DNA from: Defluviitaleaceae bacterium
GTDB taxonomy: Bacteria; Bacillota; Clostridia; Lachnospirales; WRAX01
Length of the DNA stretch: 28,699 nucleotides
Direction: 5' to 3'
Assembly (NCBI GenBank): GCA_009787945.1
Contig: WQSI01000007.1
Span: 1 to 28,699, forward strand
The notes under the pieces are model-generated. The model did not search any database. It was not told the origin of the DNA and worked only from the letters and a program-made list of their open reading frames with translations. Shown here in pieces: positions 14,800-22,604 of the stretch. The translations under genes and the position numbers were made by a program. The stretch's first letter is position 1, and each line of letters opens with the position of its first letter.

Positions 14800-16092
14800 A
14801 TGGAGCATATAATTATATCAGGAAATAAGCCTTTGAAGGGTAGGGTAGATATTAGCGGAGCAAAAAATGCCGCTGTTGCTATAATACCCGCTACCCTTTG
14901 CGCTGGCGGGGTACATACAATTGAAAATTTGCCGCAAATTGAAGATGTGCGGAATTATATTACGGTTTTGGAGAGCATGGGTGCTTCTTGTGAGTTTTTA
15001 GACGACCACACAATGAGGGTTGATGCCCGCAATGTAAGCTCGACTGTTAATATGCCTGAAAATTTAAAGGGCATGCGGGCTTCCTATTATTTAATTGGCT
15101 CATTGCTTGGGCGTTTTAAAAAGGCTGTTGTTCCCATGCCTGGGGGCTGCAACTTTGGTTCTCGCCCAATTGACCAGCATATTAAAGGTTTTGAAGCCTT
15201 GGGTGCAGAGGTTATCCAAGAGCATGGCTCAATTTTTGTCACAGCAGAGCGGCTTGTTGGCACTAAAATTTATCTTGATGTGGCAAGTGTTGGCGCAACC
15301 ATCAACATTATGATGGCGGCAGTTTATGCCGAAGGGGAAACTATCCTTGAAAATTGCGCCAAAGAGCCGCATATTGTGGATTGCGCAAACTTCCTCAACA
15401 TGTGCGGCGCAAATATCAAAGGGGCTGGCACGGGAGTTATGCGCATTACGGGAGTAACCCCCACTGACATGAAAGACCGTGATTATACCATAATTCCTGA
15501 CCAAATTGAGGCTGGCACTTATATGATAGCCGCCGCTGTTACAGGGGGCGAGGTCACTGTGCGCAGGGTTATTCCTAAACATATGGAGGCTTTGTCTGCA
15601 AAACTTCAAGAAATGGGTTGCGATGTGTTTGCGGGGGATGACTGGATTAAGGTGCGCGGCAAAGAAGAACTAAAGCCAACCACCGTTACAACCCTCTATT
15701 ACCCAGGATTTCCTACGGATTTGCAACCGCAGATGACAGCCTTGTTAACCCAAGGTAACGGCACATCTTATGTAACAGAAACGGTTTTTGAAAATCGTTT
15801 CCAGTATATTGACCAGCTGGCACGTCTTGGAGCAAAGGTCAAAATTGAGGGCAGAATGGCAGTTATTGAAGGACAGGCCCGCCTTACAGGTGCAGATGTT
15901 ACCGCAACCGACTTGCGGGCAGGGGCTTGCCTTGTGGTTGCCGCTTTGGCGGCAGAAGGCAACACGCAAATATCCAATGTCCACTACATAGACCGCGGTT
16001 ACGAGAACCTCGAAGAAAAATTGACTGCCCTAGGGGCAAACATTCGCCGAATTTCGGATGGCGAACCGCCTCTCGTGGCTTTAGAAGCATAA
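14800..16092 (+). CDS. murA: UDP-N-acetylglucosamine 1-carboxyvinyltransferase
   Basis: 430 aa, the usual MurA length. It catalyses the first committed step of peptidoglycan synthesis, transfer of enolpyruvate from PEP to UDP-GlcNAc. Lys22 is in SGAKNAA, and the PEP-binding, fosfomycin-target cysteine is Cys117 in MPGGCNFGSRPIDQH. Asp-rich later motifs (PDQIEAGTYM, FPTDLQPQM, DLRAGACLV) are intact. I use the ATG at 14800 because an AGGA lies at a usable distance and the protein then starts MEHIIISG; a GTG at 14791 would add three residues. A terminator follows at once. Whether this is MurA or the paralogue MurZ cannot be told without the genome. Confidence 0.95.
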   Translation: MEHIIISGNKPLKGRVDISGAKNAAVAIIPATLCAGGVHTIENLPQIEDVRNYITVLESMGASCEFLDDHTMRVDARNVSSTVNMPENLKGMRASYYLIGSLLGRFKKAVVPMPGGCNFGSRPIDQHIKGFEALGAEVIQEHGSIFVTAERLVGTKIYLDVASVGATINIMMAAVYAEGETILENCAKEPHIVDCANFLNMCGANIKGAGTGVMRITGVTPTDMKDRDYTIIPDQIEAGTYMIAAAVTGGEVTVRRVIPKHMEALSAKLQEMGCDVFAGDDWIKVRGKEELKPTTVTTLYYPGFPTDLQPQMTALLTQGNGTSYVTETVFENRFQYIDQLARLGAKVKIEGRMAVIEGQARLTGADVTATDLRAGACLVVAALAAEGNTQISNVHYIDRGYENLEEKLTALGANIRRISDGEPPLVALEA

Positions 16093-16093
16093 A

Positions 16094-16124
16094 AAAGACG
16101 GGGGCATAAGCTCCCCTTTTTTAT
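16094..16124 (+). terminator. Terminator after murA
   Basis: A hairpin GGGGGC-ATAA-GCTCCC (one G-U pair) preceded by an A-run and followed by T6ATT, beginning 2 bases after the murA stop. Confidence 0.85.
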
Positions 16125-16145
16125 TATTCAATACACTCTTATTGC

Positions 16146-16157
16146 GAATTTAAATTC
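16146..16157. promoter_or_regulatory. 12-bp palindrome upstream of SRPBCC-like gene
   Basis: GAATTTAAATTC is a perfect palindrome just upstream of the ribosome site of the next gene. It could be an operator, but AT-rich palindromes of this size occur by chance. Confidence 0.3.
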
Positions 16158-16183
16158 AATTAGGAAGGAGAAGGGTAAACCAA

Positions 16184-16690
16184 ATGATTAGACACACAGT
16201 AAAATTGGAGGTGCCAAAGGGCAAAGCACTCGACTTTTACAACTTTATGACAAATCCGACCACTGAAAGATACAGACAATGGTGGCCTGGGGAACATTTA
16301 GAGTTTTATATCGTAAAACATGGAGATGAAAACCACTTGGGTGATTTGGTTTTCATGGATGAATATTTAATGGGCAAGCGCCGTTTAACTTTTCACGCTC
16401 AAGTTGTAAAGGTAAGACCACCAGAGGGGAATGTAGCAGGGCAAATTGTTTGGCAGATGAAAAGACTTGGATTATTTTTGCCCGCTTACGTAAGTATTGT
16501 AATGCGTGATACCCCGAAAGGGCTTGTATTGAAGCATGATTTGCTCTTGGGACATAAAAAGTTAGGAATTTTAGACCCCTTCATAAAACTGTATTTCAAC
16601 AAGGGTTTTCGAGCGGACTTGGACGAACACTGTCGTTTAGAGTGGGATATGTTGGCGGAGATGTTAAATAGCAATCCCAACATGATTTAA
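16184..16690 (+). CDS. SRPBCC-like (START/polyketide-cyclase fold) protein
   Basis: A 168-aa soluble protein with no signal peptide. The order of segments fits the SRPBCC/START-like fold: an opening strand (IRHTVKLEVPKGKALDFYNF) followed by a helix with YRQWWPGEH, a series of strands (GDLVFMDEY, RRLTFHAQVVKVRP, GQIVWQMKRLGLF, GLVLKHDLLL), and a long C-terminal helix (FRADLDEHCRLEWDMLAEML) that would close the ligand pocket. Such proteins bind lipids or aromatic ligands. The ligand is unknown. It has an AAGGAGAAGG ribosome site and its own terminator, so it is a single-gene unit. Confidence 0.65.
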   Translation: MIRHTVKLEVPKGKALDFYNFMTNPTTERYRQWWPGEHLEFYIVKHGDENHLGDLVFMDEYLMGKRRLTFHAQVVKVRPPEGNVAGQIVWQMKRLGLFLPAYVSIVMRDTPKGLVLKHDLLLGHKKLGILDPFIKLYFNKGFRADLDEHCRLEWDMLAEMLNSNPNMI

Positions 16691-16696
16691 AATTTA

Positions 16697-16737
16697 CAAC
16701 CCCCTGATAAGCTAGGTTTATCAGGGGGTTGTTGTTT
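16697..16737. terminator. Strong bidirectional terminator between SRPBCC-like gene and ppdK
   Basis: A 14-bp perfect stem, CAACCCCCTGATAA with TTATCAGGGGGTTG, around a 7-base loop (16711-16717). T-rich sequence follows on the right and A-rich sequence precedes it on the left, so it can serve both converging genes. Confidence 0.88.
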
Positions 16738-16752
16738 GTATTATGTCAAAAT

Positions 16753-19398
16753 TTACCCTTTAACTTCCACATCCATGCCTTTGGCGTGCATAAGTGCCGC
16801 CTGTGCCGCCGCTAAACGGGCAATTGGCACACGGTATGGGGAGCAGGAAACGTAATCAAGCCCAATTTTGTGGCAAAACTCGATTGAAGAGGGGTCGCCG
16901 CCATGTTCGCCGCAGATGCCCAATTTTAGGTTGGGGCGGGTTTTGCGGCCGCGCTCTACAGCAATTTTCATCAGCTCGCCTACGCCTTTTTGGTCCAGGC
17001 GGTCTGTGGGGTCAACCTCAAAAATATTGTTGTCGATATAATCATTAATAATGCGCCCAGCATCGTCGCGGCTTATGCCGTAGGTCATCTGGGTTAAATC
17101 GTTTGTGCCAAAGCTGAAAAACTGCGCTTCTTCAGCAATTTCGCCAGCCATAAGGCAAGCGCGGGGTATTTCTATCATTGTGCCTATCATATAATCCACA
17201 TTGTCGCCTTCGGTTTCAAGAATTTTCTTGGCGGTGCGCTCTACAATTTCCTTAACGAAATTATATTCTTTGGCATCTAGCGGCAGGGGTATCATAATTT
17301 CAGGCAAAACCTTAACGCCAGTGCGTTGGGCGCGGATTGCCGCCTCTATAATGGCTTTTGTCTGCATTTCTGCAATTTCTGGATAGGAAACAGCAAGGCG
17401 CAAACCACGATGACCCATCATTGGGTTAATTTCGTGAAGGCTGGCGCAACGCTCCTTTACATAATCCACAGATTTGTGGGTTTCTCTCGCTAGGGCTTCA
17501 AACTGCTCCATGGTTTTCGGCAAAAATTCATGTAGCGGCGGGTCTAGCAAACGGATTGTAACGGGCAAGCCATTCATGGCGCGGAAAATGCCCAAATAGT
17601 CCTCTTTCTGGAACTCTAAACAGTCATTACAGGCGTTTGCGCGCTCTAAATTATCCTCTGCCATTATCATTTTCTGCATTTTAACAATCCGCTCTGGGTC
17701 AAAGAACATATGTTCAGAACGGGTAAGCCCAATGCCTTCTGCGCCAAATTCAAGGGCTTTTGCCGCATCTTCTGGGGTGTCGGCATTTGTGCGCACGCTC
17801 ATGGTTCGGGCATTGTCTGCCCAGCCCATAAACTTAGCAAAATCGCCGCTTATTTCGCTTTCAACGGTTTGGATTTCTTCTCCGTAAATTTTGCCTGTTG
17901 CCCCGTCCAGGCTGATAACATCCCCTTCTTTAAAGGTTCTGCCCCCCAGGGTAAACTCTTTTTTCTCGTAAGATAGTTTGATGTCCTCGCAACCGCAAAT
18001 ACAGGGCGTTCCCATGCCGCGGGCAACCACAGCGGCGTGGCTTGTTGCTCCGCCTTTTGCCGTCAAAATGCCTTTAGCAATTTGCATGCCGCCAATATCT
18101 TCCGGGCTAGTTTCCTGGCGTACCAAAATTACGTCCTCGCCGCGGTCATAGGCATCCATAGCATCTTGGCTTGTGAAGTAGACCCGGCCACAAGCAGCAC
18201 CCGGGCTTGCCGCCAAGGCTTTGCCTAACATTCCCGCTCCTGCAAGGGCTGCGGTATCAAAAACAGGGAACATGAGCTGCTCTAACTGTTTTGGGTCAAC
18301 TTTCAGCAAGGCTTCCTCTTGGGTTGCAAGTCCTTCGTCCACCATTTCAATGGCGATACGTAAAGCAGCCGCCGCCGTGCGCTTACCTGCACGGGTTTGA
18401 AGGAAGTACAGTTTATTACGCTCCACCGTGAATTCCATGTCTTGCATGTCCTGATAATGCTTTTCAAGCTTTTTGGCAAGCTCTACAAATTGCGCGTAAA
18501 TTTCGGGTTTTTGCTCCTCTAAATTAGATATGGAAATGGGGGTGCGTATGCCAGCCACCACATCTTCACCTTGGGCATTTACAAGGTATTCACCGTAAAT
18601 AACATTTTCGCCAGTGGCAGGGTCGCGGCTGAATGCCACACCTGTTCCGCTGTCATCACCCATGTTGCCGAATACCATAGATTGGACATTTACAGCAGTT
18701 CCCCAGTTGTAAGGTATGTCGTGACGGCGGCGGTAGATAAATGCCCTCTCGTTATCCCAGCTACGGAAAACCGCACAAACTGCCTCATACAACTGCTCTT
18801 TAGCGTCAGTAGGGAAGGGCAAGCCGTGCATACCATGGTAAATTCCCTTAAAAATTTGGGAAATTTCCTTCATTTGTTCGCCAGTAAGGTCTGTGTCCTC
18901 TGCCGCCCCTACACGCTCTTTATAATTGGACAGCGCGCCTTCAAACATATGTTTGTTAAGACCCATAACCACGTCAGCAAACATGGAAATGAAACGGCGA
19001 TAGCTGTCATAGGCAAACTTTTCATCGGTGTTTTTTGCCATTGCCGCCACAGATACGTCATTAAGCCCAAGGTTTAACACCGTATCCATCATACCAGGCA
19101 TAGAAGCGCGAGAACCAGAGCGCACAGACACCAAAAGAGGGTCATTTTCGTCCCCAAACTTTTTGCCTGTTATGCTTTCAAGCTGAGCCATTGCCGCGTC
19201 AATTTGCCCCCGCACATCGTCATTTAAAACCTTGCCTGATGTGTTGTAAAGGGTGCAAGCCTCTGTTGTTACGGTGAAACCTTGAGGAACAGGCAGACCC
19301 AAATTGGTCATTTCAGCAAGGTTTGCACCCTTGCCCCCAAGCAAATCCCGCATTTTGCCATTACCTTCGTTAAACATATAAACAAATTTTTGTGACAT
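16753..19398 (-). CDS. ppdK: Pyruvate, phosphate dikinase
   Basis: 881 aa, complete and of normal length. It interconverts pyruvate + ATP + Pi with PEP + AMP + PPi. The N-terminal nucleotide domain starts FNEGNGKMRDLLGGKGANLAEM; the swivelling phosphohistidine is His454 in GGATSHAAVVARG; the C-terminal PEP/pyruvate barrel has the catalytic Cys829 in GICGEHGGDPSS. It starts with ATG at 19398 after a GGGAGGAT site and has a near-consensus promoter. In anaerobes it links PEP and pyruvate in glycolysis or gluconeogenesis; the nearby glgCD genes fit a role in carbohydrate storage. No PPDK regulatory protein gene is in the window. Confidence 0.97.
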   Translation of the reverse strand: MSQKFVYMFNEGNGKMRDLLGGKGANLAEMTNLGLPVPQGFTVTTEACTLYNTSGKVLNDDVRGQIDAAMAQLESITGKKFGDENDPLLVSVRSGSRASMPGMMDTVLNLGLNDVSVAAMAKNTDEKFAYDSYRRFISMFADVVMGLNKHMFEGALSNYKERVGAAEDTDLTGEQMKEISQIFKGIYHGMHGLPFPTDAKEQLYEAVCAVFRSWDNERAFIYRRRHDIPYNWGTAVNVQSMVFGNMGDDSGTGVAFSRDPATGENVIYGEYLVNAQGEDVVAGIRTPISISNLEEQKPEIYAQFVELAKKLEKHYQDMQDMEFTVERNKLYFLQTRAGKRTAAAALRIAIEMVDEGLATQEEALLKVDPKQLEQLMFPVFDTAALAGAGMLGKALAASPGAACGRVYFTSQDAMDAYDRGEDVILVRQETSPEDIGGMQIAKGILTAKGGATSHAAVVARGMGTPCICGCEDIKLSYEKKEFTLGGRTFKEGDVISLDGATGKIYGEEIQTVESEISGDFAKFMGWADNARTMSVRTNADTPEDAAKALEFGAEGIGLTRSEHMFFDPERIVKMQKMIMAEDNLERANACNDCLEFQKEDYLGIFRAMNGLPVTIRLLDPPLHEFLPKTMEQFEALARETHKSVDYVKERCASLHEINPMMGHRGLRLAVSYPEIAEMQTKAIIEAAIRAQRTGVKVLPEIMIPLPLDAKEYNFVKEIVERTAKKILETEGDNVDYMIGTMIEIPRACLMAGEIAEEAQFFSFGTNDLTQMTYGISRDDAGRIINDYIDNNIFEVDPTDRLDQKGVGELMKIAVERGRKTRPNLKLGICGEHGGDPSSIEFCHKIGLDYVSCSPYRVPIARLAAAQAALMHAKGMDVEVKG

Positions 19399-19436
19399 TA
19401 GTTATCCTCCCAGTCTTTAGTGTATCTATTGGTTTA

Positions 19437-19465
19437 ATTATATCCCTACCACACATATTAGTCAA
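19437..19465 (-). promoter_or_regulatory. Promoter of ppdK
   Basis: On the - strand: -35 TTGACT (19465-19460), 17-bp spacer, -10 TATAAT (19442-19437), 39 bases upstream of the start codon. Confidence 0.88.
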
Positions 19466-19477
19466 GAGCTTTTCTGG

Positions 19478-19514
19478 TAGACCTGTTCTGAAACCTGCTT
19501 TCGGAGCAGGTCTA
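19478..19514. repeat. Overlapping hairpins between ppdK and the Met/His-rich gene
   Basis: TAGACCTG (19478-19485) pairs with CAGGTCTA (19507-19514), and CCTGC (19494-19498) pairs with GCAGG (19506-19510). The two stems share the right arm and cannot form together. No U-tract follows either. Confidence 0.45.
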
Positions 19515-19576
19515 TTGGAATATGACATGCTGATACAGCCATAAAATGCATAAACATGTATTTCGAGGTGGAACAT

Positions 19577-19783
19577 ATGCACAAGCCACAGGGTCAAAAG
19601 GATTTTTTACCGTTTTTAATGCTAATGATGATGGGCAACCGCTCTTTTGGTAACGACATGATGCCGCTGATATTTATGTTGATGATGATGCAACAACCGC
19701 ATCATCATCAGCCACATCATCCCCATCCAATGCCAATGCCGCATCCGCCGCATGGCCATTCTGCCCACTCATTAGAAGGCTAA
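19577..19783 (+). CDS. Tiny methionine- and histidine-rich protein
   Basis: 68 aa, of which 13 are Met and 11 His. The ATG at 19577 is chosen because a GAGGTG site lies 6 bases upstream; an in-frame ATG at 19556 has none. The first half holds two similar hydrophobic Met clusters (PFLMLMMM and PLIFMLMMM) joined by GNRSFGNDM. The second half is Pro/His-rich with HHH, HH and HGH groups. Residue types suggest binding of a soft metal such as Cu, Ni or Zn, or a bacterial metallochaperone-like role, but I recognise no family. A strong terminator follows the stop after 5 bases. It could also be a low-complexity product without metal function. Confidence 0.65.
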   Translation: MHKPQGQKDFLPFLMLMMMGNRSFGNDMMPLIFMLMMMQQPHHHQPHHPHPMPMPHPPHGHSAHSLEG

Positions 19784-19788
19784 ACCCC

Positions 19789-19815
19789 AAAAGGGCGCGT
19801 AAATGCGCCCTTTTT
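19789..19815. terminator. Terminator between Met/His-rich gene and glgD
   Basis: AAAAGGGCGC-GTAAAT-GCGCCCTTTTT: a GC-rich stem with A-run on one side and T5 on the other, so it works for both converging genes. Confidence 0.9.
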
Positions 19816-19829
19816 AAAACCGTCGGCTT

Positions 19830-20939
19830 TTATAAGGTACTGCCCTTCATCATAATTTTAGGGTTTCCATATTCACCCATAAAAATTTGCCCTTCAGAAA
19901 TGCGCACATCTTTATCCAAAATAGCATCCACCACCATTGCCCCTTGCCCAATTACGCAACCTTCCATAATAATAGAATTGCGAACCACGGCATTTTCGCC
20001 CACCATCACACGGCGGAACAAAACAGAATTTTCTGCCATGCCGTCAATTATAGAGCCGCAGCCAATAAGGCAATTTCTCACTTGGCTGTTAGCGTTATAT
20101 TTTGCGGGAGGTTCGTCTTTGTTTTTTGTTTCTATATGGGGCTGCTCGGCGAAAAACATGCGGCGAATGTCAGGGCGCAAAAAGTCCATGTTAATATTAA
20201 AATAGGATTCGGCAGAGTTTATGCCACCCCAATAACGCTCTCCGAACATATAACCATACATGTTAAGCCGCTTGCGGTATCTGGTTATAATATCCCTTAC
20301 AAAGTCATATCGCCCTTCGGGTATAATCTCTTCTAGCAGGCTGATAAGCAATTCACGCCTGATGATATAAATGCCTAGGGAAATTGTGTCAGAAAAGGCT
20401 TCCAGGGGCTTTTCTTCAAATTCTATTAACCGACCATTCTCATCCAAATCTACCACGCCGAAGTTTGTAACGTCCATGTTAACATTTTTGCAAACCACTG
20501 TAATATCGGCATCTTTTTCCACATGGAAGCTTAGAACTTCGTTGTAGTCTAGCTTGTAAATGCCGTCCCCGCCTGTGATGACCACATATGGTTCATTACT
20601 GCGCCTTAAAAACGAAATATTTTGATAAATAGAATCCGCAGTGCCTCGAAAGCCGAAATTACCGTCTTTTGACAGGAAAGGGGCAAGAACAAACAGACCT
20701 CCGTGTTTGCGACCAAAACCCCACCATTTAGAGGAATTTAGATGGTCGTGAAGGCTTCGGCTGTTGTATTGAGTGATGACAGCCACCTTGTTTATGCCGG
20801 AGTTAGCCATGTTGCTAAGGGGAAAGTCGATTGCGCGGTAGCAGCTTCCCACAGGCATGGCAGACGTTGCCCGCACAGCCCCAAGCTCCTTTAGCTTTTC
20901 ATTTTGACCCCCTGCTAAAATAATCCCGATAGCCTTCAT
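19830..20939 (-). CDS. glgD: Glucose-1-phosphate adenylyltransferase-like subunit GlgD
   Basis: 369 aa with a nucleotidyltransferase domain and a C-terminal left-handed beta-helix (hexapeptide-like repeats such as NSIIMEGCVIGQGAMV). Unlike GlgC, the substrate loop reads GGQNEKLKELGAVRATSAMP, without the GxGxRL pattern; this is the usual GlgD form, and in Bacillota GlgD acts as partner or regulatory subunit of GlgC in making ADP-glucose for glycogen. Its ATG overlaps the glgC stop by one base (TAATG), so the two are coupled. glgA, glgB and glgP are not in the window. Confidence 0.94.
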   Translation of the reverse strand: MKAIGIILAGGQNEKLKELGAVRATSAMPVGSCYRAIDFPLSNMANSGINKVAVITQYNSRSLHDHLNSSKWWGFGRKHGGLFVLAPFLSKDGNFGFRGTADSIYQNISFLRRSNEPYVVITGGDGIYKLDYNEVLSFHVEKDADITVVCKNVNMDVTNFGVVDLDENGRLIEFEEKPLEAFSDTISLGIYIIRRELLISLLEEIIPEGRYDFVRDIITRYRKRLNMYGYMFGERYWGGINSAESYFNINMDFLRPDIRRMFFAEQPHIETKNKDEPPAKYNANSQVRNCLIGCGSIIDGMAENSVLFRRVMVGENAVVRNSIIMEGCVIGQGAMVVDAILDKDVRISEGQIFMGEYGNPKIMMKGSTL

Positions 20940-22219
20940 TATTCGCCACCCCCCGTTAAATCAAGTGTGCCGCCAGACTGCAAACGACCATTTTCGTAAT
21001 GCTCTGCCAATGTAATGCCGTGGATAACGCAATTTTTGCCAACAACAACCCCATCAGGCACAACCGAACCTTCTCCCACCACAGTAATGCCCGTGGTATA
21101 AATTTGGGGCTTTTCAATGTTGGCAGTGTTGTCGCCAATGCCCATTTGCACATCATTTCCAATTACACAGCCTTCGTCAACAATTACACAGTCTAGCAAG
21201 GCATTTTCACCCACCCTGCTGCCTTCCATGATGATAGAATCGCGGATAACCGCCCCTTCTGCCACGAAAACATCAGTTCCAAGGACGGAATTGTGAACAG
21301 TGCCGTAAACCTCGCAACCCTCCGAAATCAAACTGGCACGAATGTCCGAATTTGCTCCTGAAAATTGTGGTGGCTGATGTTCGCTTGATGTGTAAATCTT
21401 CGCAAAATCTTCATACAAATCAAACTCTGGCACGGTTTTAATCAAATCCATATTAGCCGCCCAAAAGCTGTCCACCGTTCCAACATCTTTCCAATATCCA
21501 TCAAAACGATAGGCGTACAAATTTTTCCCCTGGGATAAATATTCGGGGATAAGGTGCTTGCCAAAATCCATATCAGCCACATCTTCATGGACCTCCAACA
21601 AAGCGTCCCGCATCATATCCCAATTAAAGATATAAATGCCCATGCTTGCCAAATTGCTTTTCGGCTCTTTTGGCTTTTCCTCAAAGCTGTGTATTTTGCC
21701 TGTGGCATCTGTGTTCATAATGCCGAAGCGGTTGGCTTCTTCCCAAGGCACTTCCAACACCGCGATTGTGGCGTTTGCCTTTGTCTTTTTATGGAAATCA
21801 AGCATTTTGCCGTAATCCATTTTGTAAATGTGGTCGCCAGATATAACAAGCACATAGGTTGGACTATATGTGTCAATAAAATTGATATTTTGGTATATGG
21901 CATCTGCTGTGCCTGTGTACCAAAAACCCTGCTCACCCTCTTTCATATGAGGTGGAAGCACCGTAACACCGCCATATCGCCTGTCCAAATCCCACGGTAT
22001 GCCAATGCCAATATGGCGGTTAAGTTGCAGGGGTTGGTATTGGGTCAGCACCCCAACCGTGTCCACGCCGCTGTTGATGCAATTGGACATGGGAAAGTCA
22101 ATTATACGATACTTGCCGCCAAAACTGACAGCAGGCTTCGCTTTGTTTTTGGTCAGTACCCCAAGGCGGCTGCCCTGACCCCCAGCCAAAAGCATGGCTA
22201 TCATCTCTTTTTTTCGCAC
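20939..22219 (-). CDS. glgC: Glucose-1-phosphate adenylyltransferase GlgC
   Basis: 426 aa. It makes ADP-glucose from ATP and glucose-1-phosphate, the first committed step of bacterial glycogen synthesis. The nucleotide loop GGQGSRLGVLTKNKAKPAV is complete, as are the catalytic region SGDHIYKMDY, the sugar-site FEEKPKEP and the C-terminal beta-helix repeats. The start is GTG at 22219, 5-6 bases after a full GGAGGTGA ribosome site. A promoter lies at 22250-22278. Confidence 0.96.
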   Translation of the reverse strand: MRKKEMIAMLLAGGQGSRLGVLTKNKAKPAVSFGGKYRIIDFPMSNCINSGVDTVGVLTQYQPLQLNRHIGIGIPWDLDRRYGGVTVLPPHMKEGEQGFWYTGTADAIYQNINFIDTYSPTYVLVISGDHIYKMDYGKMLDFHKKTKANATIAVLEVPWEEANRFGIMNTDATGKIHSFEEKPKEPKSNLASMGIYIFNWDMMRDALLEVHEDVADMDFGKHLIPEYLSQGKNLYAYRFDGYWKDVGTVDSFWAANMDLIKTVPEFDLYEDFAKIYTSSEHQPPQFSGANSDIRASLISEGCEVYGTVHNSVLGTDVFVAEGAVIRDSIIMEGSRVGENALLDCVIVDEGCVIGNDVQMGIGDNTANIEKPQIYTTGITVVGEGSVVPDGVVVGKNCVIHGITLAEHYENGRLQSGGTLDLTGGGE

Positions 22220-22249
22220 TTAAGTCACCTCCGAAAGGTTCTTTTCCTA

Positions 22250-22278
22250 ATTGTACCACCTTTTCCAATCATTAGCAA
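22250..22278 (-). promoter_or_regulatory. Promoter of glgC-glgD
   Basis: On the - strand: -35 TTGCTA (22278-22273), 17-bp spacer, -10 TACAAT (22255-22250), 31 bases before the GTG start. Confidence 0.7.
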
Positions 22279-22314
22279 CACACAAATTAAAACAAATCTT
22301 TTTTACAAAAAAAC

Positions 22315-22343
22315 TTGACAAAATGTGTTGGGTTTGTTAAAAT
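22315..22343 (+). promoter_or_regulatory. Strong + strand promoter with no + strand gene
   Basis: -35 TTGACA (22315-22320), 17-bp spacer, -10 TAAAAT (22338-22343). Transcription would run right into the terminator and then antisense through the 34-codon gene at 22438-22542. No credible ORF with a ribosome site lies downstream on the + strand, so the product would be a noncoding or antisense RNA. Confidence 0.65.
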
Positions 22344-22387
22344 GTATCTATAGCTGTTTTGCGCATGGCTAAACTAAATTTCAAAGT

Positions 22388-22433
22388 GGAATGAAACAAA
22401 CAACCCCTTGGAGCCTCTTTCTCCAAGGGGTTG
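22388..22433 (-). terminator. Terminator of the 34-codon gene
   Basis: A 13-bp perfect stem (22401-22413 with 22421-22433; CAACCCCTTGGAG and complement) around a 7-base loop. On the - strand it is followed by the T-rich GTTTGTTTC. It starts 4 bases after the small gene's stop. On the + strand no U-tract follows. Confidence 0.78.
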
Positions 22434-22437
22434 AACT

Positions 22438-22542
22438 TTATCCGAAAATATCGAACAAAGTTTTTATTACGGAAAATATGTACTTTGCAGCTTTCGCTAC
22501 TTTGTACAATGCTTCCAAATGCTGCTCGTATGCTTTGCGCAT
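22438..22542 (-). CDS. 34-aa small protein, unrecognised
   Basis: A 34-codon ORF with ATG at 22542 and TAA at 22440-22438. It has a full AAGGAGGTG ribosome site 6 bases upstream, a promoter 34 bases upstream and a terminator right after the stop, so it is a complete gene. It begins MRKAYEQHLEALYKVAKAAK and ends in YIFSVIKTLFDIFG: a charged amphipathic helix passing into a hydrophobic, aromatic C-terminal half that could associate with the membrane. I recognise no family. A strong opposing promoter (22315-22343) could make RNA antisense to it, as in type I toxin-antitoxin loci, but it lacks a clear transmembrane span. Other options are a small membrane-active peptide or a regulator of a neighbour. 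Confidence 0.7.
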   Translation of the reverse strand: MRKAYEQHLEALYKVAKAAKYIFSVIKTLFDIFG

Positions 22543-22575
22543 GGATTCCACCTCCTTTCATAGTGGATTAGTATT

Positions 22576-22604
22576 ATCATAACACAAAACAACAAAATGC
22601 GCAA
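22576..22604 (-). promoter_or_regulatory. Promoter of the 34-codon gene
   Basis: On the - strand: -35 TTGCGC (22604-22599), 17-bp spacer, -10 TATGAT (22581-22576). It begins where the terminator of the upstream lipoprotein gene ends. Confidence 0.6.

Noticed and set aside
18571..19077. 168-codon open frame on the + strand inside ppdK
   Set aside because: Antisense to the conserved N-terminal domain of ppdK with no ribosome site.
19556..19576. Earlier ATG for the Met/His-rich protein
   Set aside because: It has no ribosome site, while the ATG at 19577 has GAGGTG at correct spacing.
21554..22318. 254-codon open frame on the + strand across glgC
   Set aside because: Antisense to glgC, rich in Cys/His as expected from reading that gene backwards, and without start signals.
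22337..22561. Longer - strand frame (74 codons) overlapping the 34-codon gene
   Set aside because: It has no ribosome site of its own and reads straight through the terminator hairpin, whereas the 34-codon frame has a full ribosome site and stops before the terminator.
22391..22582. 63-codon + strand frame downstream of the opposing promoter
   Set aside because: No ribosome site, and it is the complement of the small gene and its terminator. The + strand RNA is better treated as noncoding.
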